64,000 nt of DNA from Delphinus delphis (GCF_949987515.2 NC_082700.1:39147380-39211379), one strand, 5' to 3'. Numbered from the stretch's first letter, positions 23,529-36,067 are shown. Notes: a model not told the origin generated them from the sequence alone. Program-made: numbers and translations.

Positions 23529-25010
23529 ACATCTTCTATATCCATTCATCTGTTGATGGACATTTAGGTTGCTTCCATGTCCTGGCTATTGTAAATAGTG
23601 CTGCTATGAACATTGGGGTACATGTATCTTTTAGAATTCTGGTTTTCTCCAGATATATGCCCAGGAATGGGATTGCTGGATCATGTGGTAGCCCTATCTT
23701 TAGTTTTTTAAGGAACTGCCATACTGTTCTCCACAAAGGTCATGCCAATTTATATTCCCACCAACAGTGTAAGAGGGTTCCCTTTTCTTCACACCCTCTG
23801 CAGCACTTATTGTTCATAGACTTTTTGATGATGGTCATTCTAACCAGTGTAAGGTGATACCTCATTGTGGTTTTGATTTACGTTTCTCTGATAATTAGTG
23901 ATGTTGAAGCATATTTTCATGTGCTTTTTGGCAATCTGTATGCCCTCTTTGGAGAAATGCTTATTTAGATCTTCTTCCGTTGTTTTGATTGGATTGTTTC
24001 TTTTTTTGACATACAGTTGCATGAGCTGTTTGTATATTTTGGAGATTAATCCCTTGTCCCCTTGTTGGTCGCTTCATTTGCAAATGTTTTCTACCATTCC
24101 GTGGGCTGTCTTTGTTTTGTTTATGGTTTTCTTTACTATGCAGAAAGTTTTAAGTTTAATTAGGTCCCATTTGTTTATTTTTGTTTGTATTTCCATTACT
24201 CTGGGAGACGGATCAAAAAAGATATTGCTGCTATTTATGTCAAAGAGTGTTTGGACTATGATTTGATTTACTCTAAAAGTTTTATAGTGTCTGGCCTTAC
24301 ATTTAGATCTTTGATCCATTTTGAGTTTATCTTCCTGTATGGCATTAGAGAGTATTCTAAGTGCATTTTTCTGCAAGTAGCTGCCCGGTTTTCCCAGCAA
24401 CACTTATTGAAGAGACTGTCTTTTCTGCATTGTATATTCTTGCCTCCTTTGTCATAGATTAGTTGACCATAGGTGTGTGAGTTTATTTCTGGGCTTTCTA
24501 TCCTGTTCTGTTGATCTATATTTCTGTTTTTGTGCAAGTACCATACAGTTTTGATTACTTTAGCTTTGTAGTATAGTCTAAAATCAGGGAGTCCGATTCC
24601 TCCAGCTCCATTTTTCTTTCTCAGGATTGCTTTGGCTACTTAGGGTCTTCTATGTTTCCATATAAATTTTAGAAATTTTTGTACTAGCTCTGTGAAAAAT
24701 GTCATTGGTAATTTAGTAGGGATTGCATTGAATCTGTAGATTGCCTTGGATATTATAGTAATTTTCACAATATTGATTCTTCCATCCTAAGAAAATGGTA
24801 TATCCTTCCAGCAGTTTGTGTCATTTCTGATTTCTTTCATCAGTATCTTATAGTTTTTAGAGTAGAGGCCTTTTGTCTCCTTAGGTAGGTTTATTCTTAG
24901 GTATTTTATTCATTTTGATGTGATGGTAAATGGGACTGTTTCCTTAATTTCTCTTTCTGATCATTTTTTGTTAGTGTATAGGAATGCAAGAGATTTCTTT
25001 GTATTAATTT

Positions 25011-25394
25011 TTATCCTGCAACTTTACTGAATTCATTGATGAACTCTAGTAGTATTCTGGTAGTCTCTTTAGGATTTTCTATGTATAGTATCACATCATC
25101 TGCAAACAGTGACAGTTTTACTTCTTCTTTTCCAATGTGGATTCCTTTTATTTCTTTTTTGTCTCTGATTACTGTGGCTAGGACTTCCAAAACTATGTTG
25201 AATAAAAGTGGTGACAATGGACATCCTTGTATTGTTCCTGATCTTAGAGGGAATGTTTTCAGCTTTTCACCTTTGAGAATGATGTGAGCTGTAGGTTTGT
25301 CATATATGGCTTTTATTTTGATGAGGTAAGTTCTCTCTATTCCCACTTTCTGAGGAACTTTTATCATAAATGGGTGTTGAACTTTGTCAACCAT
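25011..25394 (-). pseudogene. L1 ORF2 reverse-transcriptase fragment, joined to the ORF1/ORF2 spacer by deletion
   Basis: An open 127-codon minus-strand frame holding the L1 RT palm: [24 protein letters not shown], and [16 protein letters not shown] with the two catalytic aspartates. It begins at an ATG created at a deletion junction: spacer text (aattaagaaaatgg on the minus strand) runs straight into RT text (ttgacaaagttcaacaccc). The break is at 25390/25391. Compared with the intact order at 50600-52420, about 1.8 kb of endonuclease and N-terminal RT is missing between the joined points. Confidence 0.85.
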
Positions 25395-27176
25395 TTTCTT
25401 AATTTTGGGGGGTTTGTTATTGTAGGTCTTTTCCTTCTCTTGTGTTTTCTGCCTAGAGAAGTTCCTTTAACATTTGTTGTAAAGATGCATTTGATGGTGC
25501 TGAATTCTCTTAGCTGTTGCTTTTCTGTAAGGGTTGTAATTTCTCCATTGAATCTGAATGAGATCCTTTCTCAGTACAGTAATCTTTGTTGTAGGTTTTT
25601 CCCTTTCATCTATTTAAAAATGTCCTGCCACTCCCTTCTGGCTTGCAGAGTTTCTGCTGAATGATCAGCTATTTTCCTTATGGGGATTCCCTTGTATGTT
25701 ATTTGTTGCTTTCTCCTTGCTGCTTTTAATATTATTTCTTTGTATTTAATTTTTGATAGTTTGATTAATGTGTATCTTGGCCTGTTTCTCATGGATTTAT
25801 CCTGTATGTGACTCTCTGCACTTCCTGAACTTGATTGAATATTTCCTATCCCATATTAGGGAAGTTTTCAACTATAATCTCTTCAAATATTTTCTCAGTC
25901 CCTTTCTTTTTCTCTTCTTCTTTTGGGACCCTTATAATTCAAATGTTGTTGCATTTAATATTGTCCCAGAAGTCTCTGAAATTGTCCTCAATTCTTTTTA
26001 TTCTTTTTTCTTTATTCTGCTCTGCAGTAGTTATTTCCAATATTTTATCTTCCAGGTCACTTCTCCATTCTTCTGCCTCAGTTTTTCTGCTATTGATTCC
26101 TTCTAGATAACTTTTAATTTCATTTATTGTGTTCTTCATCATTGTTTGTTTGCTTTTTTGTTCTAGGTCCTTGTTATACATTTCTTTTATTTTCTGCATT
26201 CTATTTCCAAGATTTTGGATCATCTTTAGTATCATTACTCTGAATTCTTTTTCAGGTAGACTGCCTATTTCCTCTTCATATTTTTGGTATGGTGTTTTTT
26301 TACCTAGCTACTTCAGCTGCTCTGTGTTTCTCTGTCTTCTCATTTTACTTAACTCACTGTGTTTGGGATCTCCTTTTCGCAGGCTGTAGGTACGTCTTTC
26401 CCATTGTTTTTGGTGTCTGCCCCCAGTGGTTAAGGTTGGTTCAATGAGTTGTGTAGGCTTCCTGGTGGAGAGGACTGGTGCCTGTGCTCTGGTGGATGAG
26501 GCTGGATCTTTTCTTTCTGGTGGGTAGGACCGCATCCGGTGGTGTGTTTTGGCATGTCTGTGACCTTATTTTGATTTTAAGCAGACTCTCTGCAAATGGA
26601 TGGGCTTGGGTTCCTGTCTTGCTAGTTGTTTGGCATAAGGTGTCCAGCAATCTAGCATGCTGGTTGGTGAGTGGAGCTTGGTCTTAGTGTTGAGACTGAG
26701 ATCTCTGGGAGATCTTTCACTGTTTGATATTACAGGGGCTGGGAGGTCTCTGGTGGTCCAATGTCCTGAACTCAGCTCTCCCACCTAAGAGACTCAGGCC
26801 TGACACCCATCCAGAGCACCAAGACCCTCTGAGCCACAAGGCTCAGAAGAAAAGGGAGAAAAAAAAAAGAAAAAAGAAAGAAAAAAAAAAGAAAATAAGA
26901 GAAAATAAAATAATATTATTAAAATAAAATATATTGTTAAAAATTAAAAATAAAGAATAAAAAAAGAAAAAAAGGAAAGAATGAAAGGAGAGAGCAACCA
27001 AACCAATCACAAATCCATCAATGATAACAAATGCTAAAACTGTCCAAAAAAATTAAAAAGTAAAAATAAACAGACAAATGGAAACCTAGGACAAATGGTA
27101 AAAGCAAAGCTATACAGATAAATTCACACAAAGAAGAATACAAATACACACTCACAAAAACAGCAAAAAAAAAAAA

Positions 27177-27227
<51 letters not shown>

Positions 27228-28546
27228 CAACCAAATCAATAAACCAATCTACTAGTGAAAATAAGCTCTAAATACTAAAGTAAGATAAACATAAACTGAA
27301 AACAAATTAGATGCAGAGAGCAAACCCCAAGTCTACAGTTGCTCCCAAAGTCCACTGCCTCAATTTTGTGATGATTTGTTGTCTATTCAGGTATTCCAGA
27401 GATGCAGGGTTCATCAAGTTGATTGTGGAGATTTAATCTGCTGCTGCTGCAGCTGCTGGGAGTAATTTCCCTTTCTCTTCTTTGTTTGCACAGCTCCTCA
27501 TTTACAGCTTTGGATTTGTCCCTGGCTCCACATGTAGGTTGCCTGAGGGTATCTGTTCCCCGCCCAGACAGGACGGGGTTAAAGTAGCAACTGATTAGGG
27601 GGCTCAGGCTCACTCAGGCCTGGGGGAGGATGGGGTACAGAATGCGGGGCAATCCTGTGACGACACAGGCCGACGTGACTTTGCAACAGCCTGAGGCATG
27701 GCTTGTGTCCTCCCAGGGAAGTTGTCCCTGGATCATGGGAACCTGGCAGTGGCAGGCTGCACAGGGTCCCATGAGGGGAGGTGTGGATAGTGGTCTGTGC
27801 TTGCACACAGGCTTCTTTTTGTCTGCAGCAGCAGCCTTAGCATTTCATGCCTTTCTCTAATGTCCTTGCTGATAGTCGTGGCTCCCACCCATCTCTGGTG
27901 CTCGTTTAGGTGGTGCTCTGAATCCCGTCTCCTTGCACACCCCAAAACAATGGTTTCTTGCCTCTTAGGCAGTTCCAGACTTTCCCATACACCTTCCCAG
28001 GTAGCTGTGGTGCACTAGCTCCCTTCAGTCTGTGTTCACACAACCAACCCCAGTCCTCTACCTGGGGTCTGACCTCCGAAGCCCTAGCCTCAGTTCCCAG
28101 CCCCCACCAGCCCCTGCAGGTGAGCAGACAAACCTTTTAGGCTGGTAAGTGATGGTGCGCACTGATCCTCTGTTCAGGAATCTCTTCACTTTGCCCTCTG
28201 CACCCCTGTTGCTGTGCTCTCCTCCATGGATCCAAAGCTTCCCCCCAAGCCCACACCCCATCTGTGCCAGTGAAGGAGCTTCCTAGTGTGTGGAAACTTC
28301 TCCTCCTGCACAGCTCCCTCCCTGAAGTGCAAGTCCCATCCTGATCCTTTGTCTCTGTTTTTCCTTTTGTCTTTTGCCTTACCCAGGTATGTAGGGAGTT
28401 TCTTGCCTTTTGGGAAGTCTGAGGTCTTCTGTCAGAATTCAGTAGGTGTTCTGTAGGAGTTGTTCCACATGCAGCTGTAATTTTGATGTGTTTGTGGAGA
28501 GGAAGGTGATCTCCATGTCTTACCCCTCCACCATCTTGGAGGTCCC
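25391..28546 (-). mobile_element. Inner L1 remnant: ORF1 and 5' UTR
   Basis: Minus-strand L1 5' half of a younger-looking subfamily. ORF1 spans about 25500-26350: coiled-coil text such as MKNTINEIKSYLEG read from 26235-25939, and KLSKIKYKEIILKAARRKQQ near 25700-25780. The 5' UTR spans about 26380-28546, with an A/G-rich tract (26840-26930) and a TA tract, and ends at ccaccatcttggaggtcccc (28529-28548). It abuts outer-L1 endonuclease text at about 28547. Its own 3' part is missing, so it was trimmed by deletion. Confidence 0.82.
27179..27226. repeat. (TA)n microsatellite in L1 5' UTR
   Basis: About 23 TA units following an A run, within the inner L1 5' UTR. Likely length-variable. Confidence 0.96.
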
Positions 28547-28998
28547 CTGTGTTTGTGTTTTTAACAGGTTTTTCTCCTGTAATTGATTTCTAATCCCATA
28601 GTGTTGTATTTGGAAAAGATGCTTGATATGATTTCTATTTTAAATTTACTGTGTCTTGATTTGTGGCCCAAGATGTGATCTCTTCTGGAGAATGTTTCAT
28701 GTGTACTTGAGAAGAAATTGTATTCAGCTGCTTTCAGATGGAATGTTCTATAAATATCAATTAAGGACATCTGGTCTAGTGTGTCATTTAAGGCACGTAT
28801 TTCCTTATTGACTTTCTGTCTGGATGATCTGTCCATTAATGAGAGTGAGGTATTAAAATCCCCCACTATTATTGTGTTACTGTCAATTTCTCCTTTTATG
28901 GCTGTTACCATTTGCCTTATATATTGAGGTGCTCCTATGTTGGGTTCATATATATTTACAATTGTTATACCTTCTTCTTGTATTGATCCTTTGATCAT
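28547..28998 (-). pseudogene. L1 endonuclease remnant of the outer L1
   Basis: A 145-codon minus-strand frame (28561-28998) with the L1 apurinic-type endonuclease C-terminal half: NTIIVGDFNTSLSLMDRSS, ALNDTLDQMSLIDIYRTFH and RRDHILGHKS. The catalytic GDFN is kept. The terminal SDH motif is altered (text reads FSKYNTMGLEIN). This is normal L1 ORF2 content, not a host gene. Confidence 0.85.
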
Positions 28999-29896
28999 TA
29001 TGTAGTGTTCTTCTTTGTCTCTTATAACATTCTTTATTTTGAAGTCTATTTTGTCTGATATGAGTACTGTTACTCCAGGTTTCTTTTGATTTCCATTTGC
29101 ACGGAATGCCTTTATCTATTCCCTCACTTTCAATCTCTATGTGTCCTTAGATCTGAAGTGCGTCTCTTGTAGACAGCATATATATAGGTTTTGTTTTGGC
29201 ATCCATTCTGCCAGTCTATGCCTTTTGTTTGGAGCATTTTATCCATTTACATTTAAGGTAATTATTGATATGAATGTCCTTATTGCTATTTTGTTAATTG
29301 TTTTGTATTCATTTATGAAGGTCCTTTTTCTTCCCTTCCTCTTTTTTACTCTTCTCCTGTGATTTGATATCTATCTTTACTGATAAGTTTGGATTGCTTT
29401 TTATTTTTTGTGTCTATCTATTCTAGAATTTTTGTTTGTGATTCTCATGAGATTTTGTTATAGCAGTGTATATATGTACAAGATTGTTTTAACAAGCTGA
29501 TCTCTTAGCTTCAAGTGCATTTCCAATATCCTACATTTTTACTCTCCTCTTTTCATGATTGCTGGTTTTGATAATCATGTTTGTGTATGGAAGATTTTAC
29601 TTTATGTTTGTCTTTAGAGTTGAGCTTTCCCATTTGTAATTTTCTTGATTCTAGTTGTGGCCTCTTCTTTTCTGCCCAGAGAATTTCCTTTATGATTTGT
29701 TGTAATGCTGGTTTGGTGTTGTTGAATTCTCTTAGCTTTTGCTTGTCTCTAAGGCTTTTGATTTCTCCCTCAAATATGAATGAGAGACTTTCTGTGTAGA
29801 GTATTTTTGGATGTAGGTTTTTCCCTCTCAACACTTTAAATATATTATGCTACTCCCTTCTGGCCCGTAGAGTTTCTGCTCAAAAATCAGGTGATA

Positions 29897-30100
29897 GGGC
29901 TTCCCTGGTGGTGCAGTGATTGAGAGTCCGCCTGCCGATGCAGGGGACACAGGTTTGTGCCCCAGTCTGGGAAGATCCCACATGCCGCAGAGCAGCTAGG
30001 CCCATGAGCCATGGCCGCTGAGCCTGTGCATCCGGAGCTTGTGCTCCGCAACGGGAGAGGCCACAACAGTGAGAGGCCCATGTACCGCAAAAAAAAAAAA
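29897..30100 (+). mobile_element. CHR-type SINE in ORF1 of the outer L1
   Basis: Plus-strand copy with an A tail. The 11-bp target-site duplication atcaggtgata / atcagctgata, one mismatch, lies at 29886-29896 and 30101-30111. It is in the opposite orientation to its L1 host and interrupts ORF1. Confidence 0.96.
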
Positions 30101-31875
30101 ATCAGCTGATAACCTTATGGGGGTTCCCTTGCATGTTATTTGTTGCTTTTCCTTAGTTGCTTTTAATACTTTGTCTTTAAGTTTTGTTAGTTAGATTAAT
30201 ATGTGTCTCAGTGTGTTCCTTCTTGGAATTATGTTGAATGGGACTCTCTGTGCTTCCTGGACTCGAATGAATGTTTCCTGTCTCATGTTAGGGAAAATTT
30301 TGGATATAATCTCTTCAAATATTTTCTCAGGCCCTTTCTCTCTCTCTTCCCTTTCTGTAACCCCTATAATGCCAATGTTGGTGCATTTAATTTTGTCTCA
30401 GAAGTCTCCGAGACTGTGCTCATTTGTTTTTATTTTTTTGTTCTTTTTCATGGCAGTGATTTCCACCATTCTGTCTTCCAGTTCACTTATTTTTTCTTCT
30501 GCCTCAGTTATTTTACTATTGGATCTTTTTAGTGTATTTTTCATTCTGGTTTTGTATTGTTCATCTATTTGTTCTTTAAATCTTTTAGCTCTTTGTTAAA
30601 CATCTTTTGTAACTTCTCCGTCTGTGCCTTGATCTTTTTCCATGATCTCGGATCATCTTTACTATCATTAATCTAAAATCTTTTCCAGTTAGGCTGCTTA
30701 TATCCTCTTCATTTACTTGTTCTTGTGGGTTTTTATCTTGTTCCTTCGTCTGAAACATATTTCTCTGCTATCTCATTTTGTCTCACTTTCTGTGTTTGTT
30801 GACTCCTTTCTGCTGGCTGGAGGATCATAGCTCCACTTGCTTCTGGTGCCTACCCTTTGGTGGGTGAGTTTGGTCCTGAGACTTGTAGAGGCTTCCTGGT
30901 AGGAGGGACTGGTGCCCGCCCACTGTTAGGTGGATCTGTGTCTTTTCCCTCTGGTGGTGAGGGCTGTGTCAAGGGTGTGTTTATAGGTGGCTGTGAGCTT
31001 AGTATAGCTTTAGGCACCCTGTCTGCTGATGGATGGGTCTATATTCCTATCCTGCTGGTTCTTTGGCCTGAAGCTTTCCAGCACTGGAAGCTGTAGGCTG
31101 TTGGGTAGGGCTAGGTCTTGATGCCAAATGGCAATCTCTGGGAGATCTCACGGTGATCAATATTCTCTGGGGCCTCTGCCCCATGGTCCTTCCCCCCAAC
31201 CACACAGTGAGCCACAGTCAATGCCCACCTCTCCAGGAGACCCTCCAAGACTCATAGTTAGGTCCAGCCCTGCCTCCTATAGAGTTACTGCTTTGTGCTT
31301 GGTCACTGTGTATGTGAAACCTTATGTGCACCCTCCTGGAATGGAGTCTCTGTTTCCCCCAGTCCTGTGGATCTCCTGTACTCAAGCCTGCTGGCCTTCA
31401 AACCCCAATGCTTTGGGGATTTCTCCTCCTGATGACAGACCCTCAGGCTGGGGAGCCTGAGGTGGGGCTCTGGACTCTAATTCTTGTGGGAAAACCTCTA
31501 TAATATAATTATTTTCCAGTTTGTAGATTGCCTACTCTGCAGGTATAGGATTTAATTGTGTCACAAGAGTGCCCCTCCTGCCAACTTGTTGTGGCTTCTT
31601 CTTTGTCTTTGAATGTAAAATATCTTTCTTGGTAAGTTCCAGTCTTTTTTATCATGGTTGTTCAGCAGTTAGTTGTGACTTTGGTGTTTTTGTGAGAGGA
31701 GGTGAGCTCAGGCCCTTCTACTCCACTTTTCCAGAACCACAGGGTTGCTTTTAGTTTGGATGTTTGCTGCCTCTTTCACGTCTGTTATCCTCTTGATATG
31801 TGGGGTGCAGGTAAAATGGACCTTTCACATTCCCAGGACAGTGGGATCAGGGCTTGGTGCCTGCTCTAGGGTCTT

Positions 31876-32586
31876 CTATGGGCAGCTCCTCTCTGTGCCC
31901 TCTGGGAACAGTGGGTGCAGGTTCTGGCCCCTATTCATGGATTTCCTAGGGGTAGGTGTGAGCCACGCCCTCACAGGACACTGGGTACAGGTTCTGCCAC
32001 CTGCTCTTGGACTTCCTAGTGGCTGGCACTCTTCACACCCTCCCAGAACAGTGAGAGCAGAGACTCTTGTCTTCACATGGCACCCTTCTGGAGCCCACAA
32101 TGGTGGTGGCAAATTGCACCCACCTCTGGGGTTCCTGTAGGTGGTGTCCTGTTGCCTGAGAGTTCTCAAAGGGAAAGAAGCTCTTATAGTGGTCCTGCCC
32201 CCCTCCTGTGTGCTCACAAATAATGATGCCTTGCCTCTTTGGTGGGCCCTGTCTTCTACTGAGTACAACTTCAGCTGCCACAGCCCAGCCTCATCAAGCA
32301 GTTTCTGCACAGTCAACCCTGGCCCTCTCTGAAGCCTGAGCTTCAGCACCCAGCCCTCACCCATTCTGACAGATGAGTGTCTAGGCTGGGGAGCACAGGG
32401 CAGGAGTGACAACCTTCTATGCAGGTTACTCTCTATTTTGCCTTCCACAAGCCATTTGCTGTGATCTCCTCCTAGGCTCCAAAGCTCCTTCTCCATCCAG
32501 TCTGATCTCCCTGACAGTGGGCAGACGTCCCTGGGTGCAGGAACATTTCCTCCTTCACACCTACCTCCCTGGGCTGTAAGCCCCAT
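31876..32586 (-). other. 236-codon open frame in the sense strand of the L1 5' UTR
   Basis: The longest open frame in the window. It lies in the outer L1's 5' UTR, in the same direction as the L1. It has no domain I recognise and is rich in Gly, Arg, Leu and Pro, as expected from GC-rich DNA. The inner L1 has a matching shorter frame (28058-28261, minus) with related text (GGEHSNRGAEGKV against GGDHSKWLVEGKI). Because the two 5' UTRs are homologous DNA, similar translations are expected even without coding. I treat it as probably noncoding. Confidence 0.4.
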
Positions 32587-32790
32587 CTTGATTTCTATGT
32601 TTCTCTCCTACTCAGTTACAAGAAGGTTTTCTTGTTTTTTCAGAAGTCTGAGGTCTTCTTTCAGTGTTCAGTTGCTGTTCTGTGTGAATCATTCCACTTG
32701 TAGATGTATTTTTAATGTTTTTGTGGGAGAAGGTGAGCTCTATGTCCTACTCCTCCACCATCTTGACCCCCACCCCCACAACTGAATTCT

Positions 32791-35698
32791 ATAACCCTGC
32801 AAATAGACTAAAGCATCTATCCAGAGATTTTTCAAAATTTCTTAACATTCTCATGTATATTTCCAACCTCATAGTCTGTTCACCTCAAGATCCAAAAAAA
32901 CAGGTTTAAAATTGTCTCTGACAGCAAAACCATTGACAGTTCAAGAGTAACTCAAGAAAATGCAAGAATGCTTTAGGAAGAGTCGTGGTGCAATTTTTAT
33001 GCATCTTCCTGTGGATTCCCCCATCCTCCCAAAGTTGTCACATGAAAGGTATTTTGTCTAATAGATCAAACTGGGTTATGGAAAACATTAAAGACATAAT
33101 GTCATCTGTTTTTAAGAAAAGTTCGTATATATTCTCCCTTTCCATTTGTCACATAAGTAACAGTAGCTGGTGAACTAAGACAGTTGATAGTGTTGATATT
33201 TGTTATATTCTTTTCCTTCTTCCTCTTCCTCTTCCTTTTCCTCTTCTCCTCCTCCTTTGTCTTTTCTTCTTCTTATTATTATTATTATTTATTAGTCTTC
33301 TAAGTCTATATAGTAGGATTAGAATGGCTCTTTTATTTATGCAGTTAGAATCCTGGCAGGTAAAAGTGTTATAAGAAATTTTGAGACACTGGTTACTGTC
33401 ACAAAAGTTGCCAACCCTTTGGAATGCAAATTTGCTTTTGGGAAATGGTGGCTATCTTTCCATATAGAGTCCAAGATCTTATGGGAAATGTGGAATAGAA
33501 TCACCAAACATCCTCATATTCAAAGTTAGAGAAACTGATGGGATTTTGGCAACATTATGCAAAATCTAATGCCAGGAAAGGCATAGGAGTACAGTGAAAT
33601 AAAATTTTATTGAAGAACAAATAAGTCTAAGTTGGTGAGTTAGTTTTTAAAAATTTTAAGTAATTTTGGTATAATATTATTTAAATAAAAATGTTTGACT
33701 AATTCTACAACTTGAGCAATGCTGAAAACTCCTGCCAGCTTGATGGTATTTGAGTTTTAGGGAAAGGTAATGGTACATGTAAGAAATAAGAGAATTCCAA
33801 TTTTGCAGACTAAGAATAGTTTCCAATAGTTGTGCCCAAGGAAATTGACTAGCTGTGCCATACCTAATAGACAAAACATCCATGAATGTATGTCACTCAA
33901 CCTCACTACTATGGGATAGGGAAATGAAACAATGGAAGTGAATTTACCAGGCATCAAATGTCTCTCTTCTTGGTGAATTAAGGCAGAATAGACTCATTTT
34001 AGATTAAATAACTCAATCTAGATTTTTTAGACAATTGAGCTGAGACAGCTTTGATGAGGGAAATACTATACTTCCTGCTAATAAGACAGGTAATGGCAAA
34101 AGTGATTATTTGGAAAAACAAGAAATGTGACTATATTTTACCCCAGATTAATGGAGCTAGTCATACAAGATATATAAAACATCTATCATCTATATAAATT
34201 GCTGTACTCTTCTTCTTATCCTGTTGTAGGATCAGAAGTAATAGCATCTATCTCATACTATTGTATACTGTGTAATTATGAAATAAAATTTAAAAACTAG
34301 AAAAATGATATTTTTATCTTTGATAAGGGAACCTCTTATAATGAGATTATACTTTGGTGCAGAGAGGAATTTGACTTGAGCCTTTTGGATATTTCATTAA
34401 CTGCCATCCCTTCCACACAGCTCTCTACAAAAATAAATAAATCAACAAATAAAAGATTGAATGGATTCTAATTGTCAGTAATTTTTTCCTCCAAGTTTCC
34501 ATTACAAAGCAACTCAAAGTGAAATGCTAAAACATGTATGGTATTCTTGAATTTGGGGTGCTAATTAATAGAGTGTGATATTCAATTAAAATACCAAATC
34601 ATTTATTTAATGATATCACTAGACTCTAAATTTAAGCCTGACAGACCATAAAGTACTGGATATGTTTCAAGAAAATATTATATTAACATTACATATATGT
34701 TTGTACACATATGTTTATATAGATGTATTACATTTAATAAACATTATTGCCTTGTTATGTTGAATAACAATGGTAAAGTGTAAAACCCATTAGTTTAACA
34801 CTATTAAACTTTAAACTCAAACAAGTCTGTTGGAGCTCATATATTTTATAAAGTCACAGGTAAAGTTTGCAAGATGGCAATATATTTTTAATGCTATAAA
34901 ATAAAATAGACTGTCAGAAATATTCCAATTAAAGAGTAAAATATAGCATATGTAAAAATAAATTTAGACTTTTGTGGACCCAATTTCATTTTTGAGAATT
35001 AAAATATTATCCAACTCTGACCTAAACTCACATTATTAACTGAAGCTAATTCTCACACTTGACAAAATGTTATGAATATTAATTTTCTCCATGTAAATTG
35101 GAAAATAAAATCCACTTAAATAACTGTACTATATGTATTGCTAAGGAGAAAACAAGCCATGCATATATTGCTGAAATTAAATATAAATTATATAAAAATA
35201 AAATTCATAGATAAATTAAGGATTTCTTTACTTTAGGCAAACAGAAATTGAAAAATACAAACAAATCTCAAATGAAAGAAGTACGGCACTAGATCAAGAT
35301 ACTATAAGAATATAGATGCCAAAAAAAGAGTAAACTGAAAGTCTGTGTATTTAAAAAGTATAGTAATTAGACAAAATGCATTGCATATCGCATATCACCA
35401 GTCGTTAGCTCAGCAATTAACACATGGTTGATGTACAGTAGATGATGATGAGTGAATGAGTAAAGCTATTGTAGCAAAACATAACTGAGGTATTTATATA
35501 TGGTAGAAATCAGAGATGACCATGGTCAGAACTATAAGAAGGAGAGTTAGATGTTTTGTGGGAGAAAATAGAAATATATAATGACAGAAGTATTAATAAA
35601 AAAGATCATTAGGAAATTATAAGTGAAAAAAAAGAAGAGTAAGAAACTAGTGGCATTAAGTGATTAAACAGTTTTTGGGGGGTAATAATATGGAATGT
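32791..35698. other. Unassigned AT-rich, apparently unique region; CT-rich tract
   Basis: About 2.9 kb without recognisable genes or named repeats. A pyrimidine-rich tract (cttcctcttcctcttcc followed by ttattattatt) spans about 33208-33294. Short frames show no domain. Confidence 0.5.
33208..33294. repeat. CT-rich low-complexity tract ending in (TTA)n
   Basis: Runs of cttcctc units, then cttcttcttattattattat. Simple sequence, not a gene. Confidence 0.9.
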
Positions 35699-35712
35699 TA
35701 GGCATTTTTAAA

Positions 35713-36053
35713 AAAAAAATAAATAAATTTACTTATTTATTTATGGCTGCGTTGGGTCTTCATTGTTGCATTCAGGCTTTCTCTAGTTGCAGCGAGCAGG
35801 GGCTACTCTTCGTTGCGGTGCATGGGCTTCTCATTGCGGTGGCTTCTCTTGTTGCGGAGCACGGGCTCTAGGTGTGCAGGCTTCAGTTGTTGCAGCACGC
35901 AGGCTCAGTAGCTGTGGCTCATGAGTGCTCAGTAGTTGTGCAGCACGGGCTTAGTTGCTCCTTGGCATGTGGGATCTTCCCAGACCAGAGCTCGAGCCCA
36001 TGTTCCCTGCATTGGCAGGTATATTCTTAACCACTTTACCACCAGGGAAGACC
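35713..36053 (-). mobile_element. CHR-1-like long SINE
   Basis: Minus-strand ~340-bp SINE. On plus it begins with an A/T tail (aaataaataaatttac), runs through the gcgttgggtcttcattgttg and tctagttgcagcgagcaggg blocks and ends ccaccagggaagacc. The 14-bp target-site duplication taggcatttttaaa lies at 35699-35712 and 36054-36067. It is longer and more diverged than the CHR copies elsewhere in the window. Confidence 0.93.
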
Positions 36054-36067
36054 TAGGCATTTTTAAA

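Larger units (their letters stand above)
22779..32776 (-). mobile_element. Composite full-length L1 (outer copy) with a second L1 and two SINEs inside
   Basis: A minus-strand L1 whose 3' end (T-rich, then attggagtatagttgattta) starts at 22779 and whose 5' end (tccaccatcttgacccccac) is at about 32776. The whole 10-kb block is bounded by one perfect 14-bp target-site duplication, cacaactgaattct, at 22765-22778 and 32777-32790. Outer-copy text covers the 3' UTR and ORF2 C-terminus through the RT (22779-25390), then endonuclease, ORF1 and 5' UTR (28547-32776). The RT motif FADD is kept (25095-25106, minus). Between 25390 and 28546 lies part of another L1. Multiple stops make it inactive. The 5' UTR (about 30840-32776) is GC-richer than its surroundings. 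Confidence 0.9.

Noticed and set aside
26840..26950. Possible processed-pseudogene poly-A tail
   Set aside because: The A/G-rich tract lies within an L1 5' UTR and is part of that element.
27579..28261. Several overlapping GC-rich frames
   Set aside because: They lie in the L1 5' UTR, and CpG-derived GC-rich DNA has few stops. Kept only as comparison for the 31876-32586 frame.
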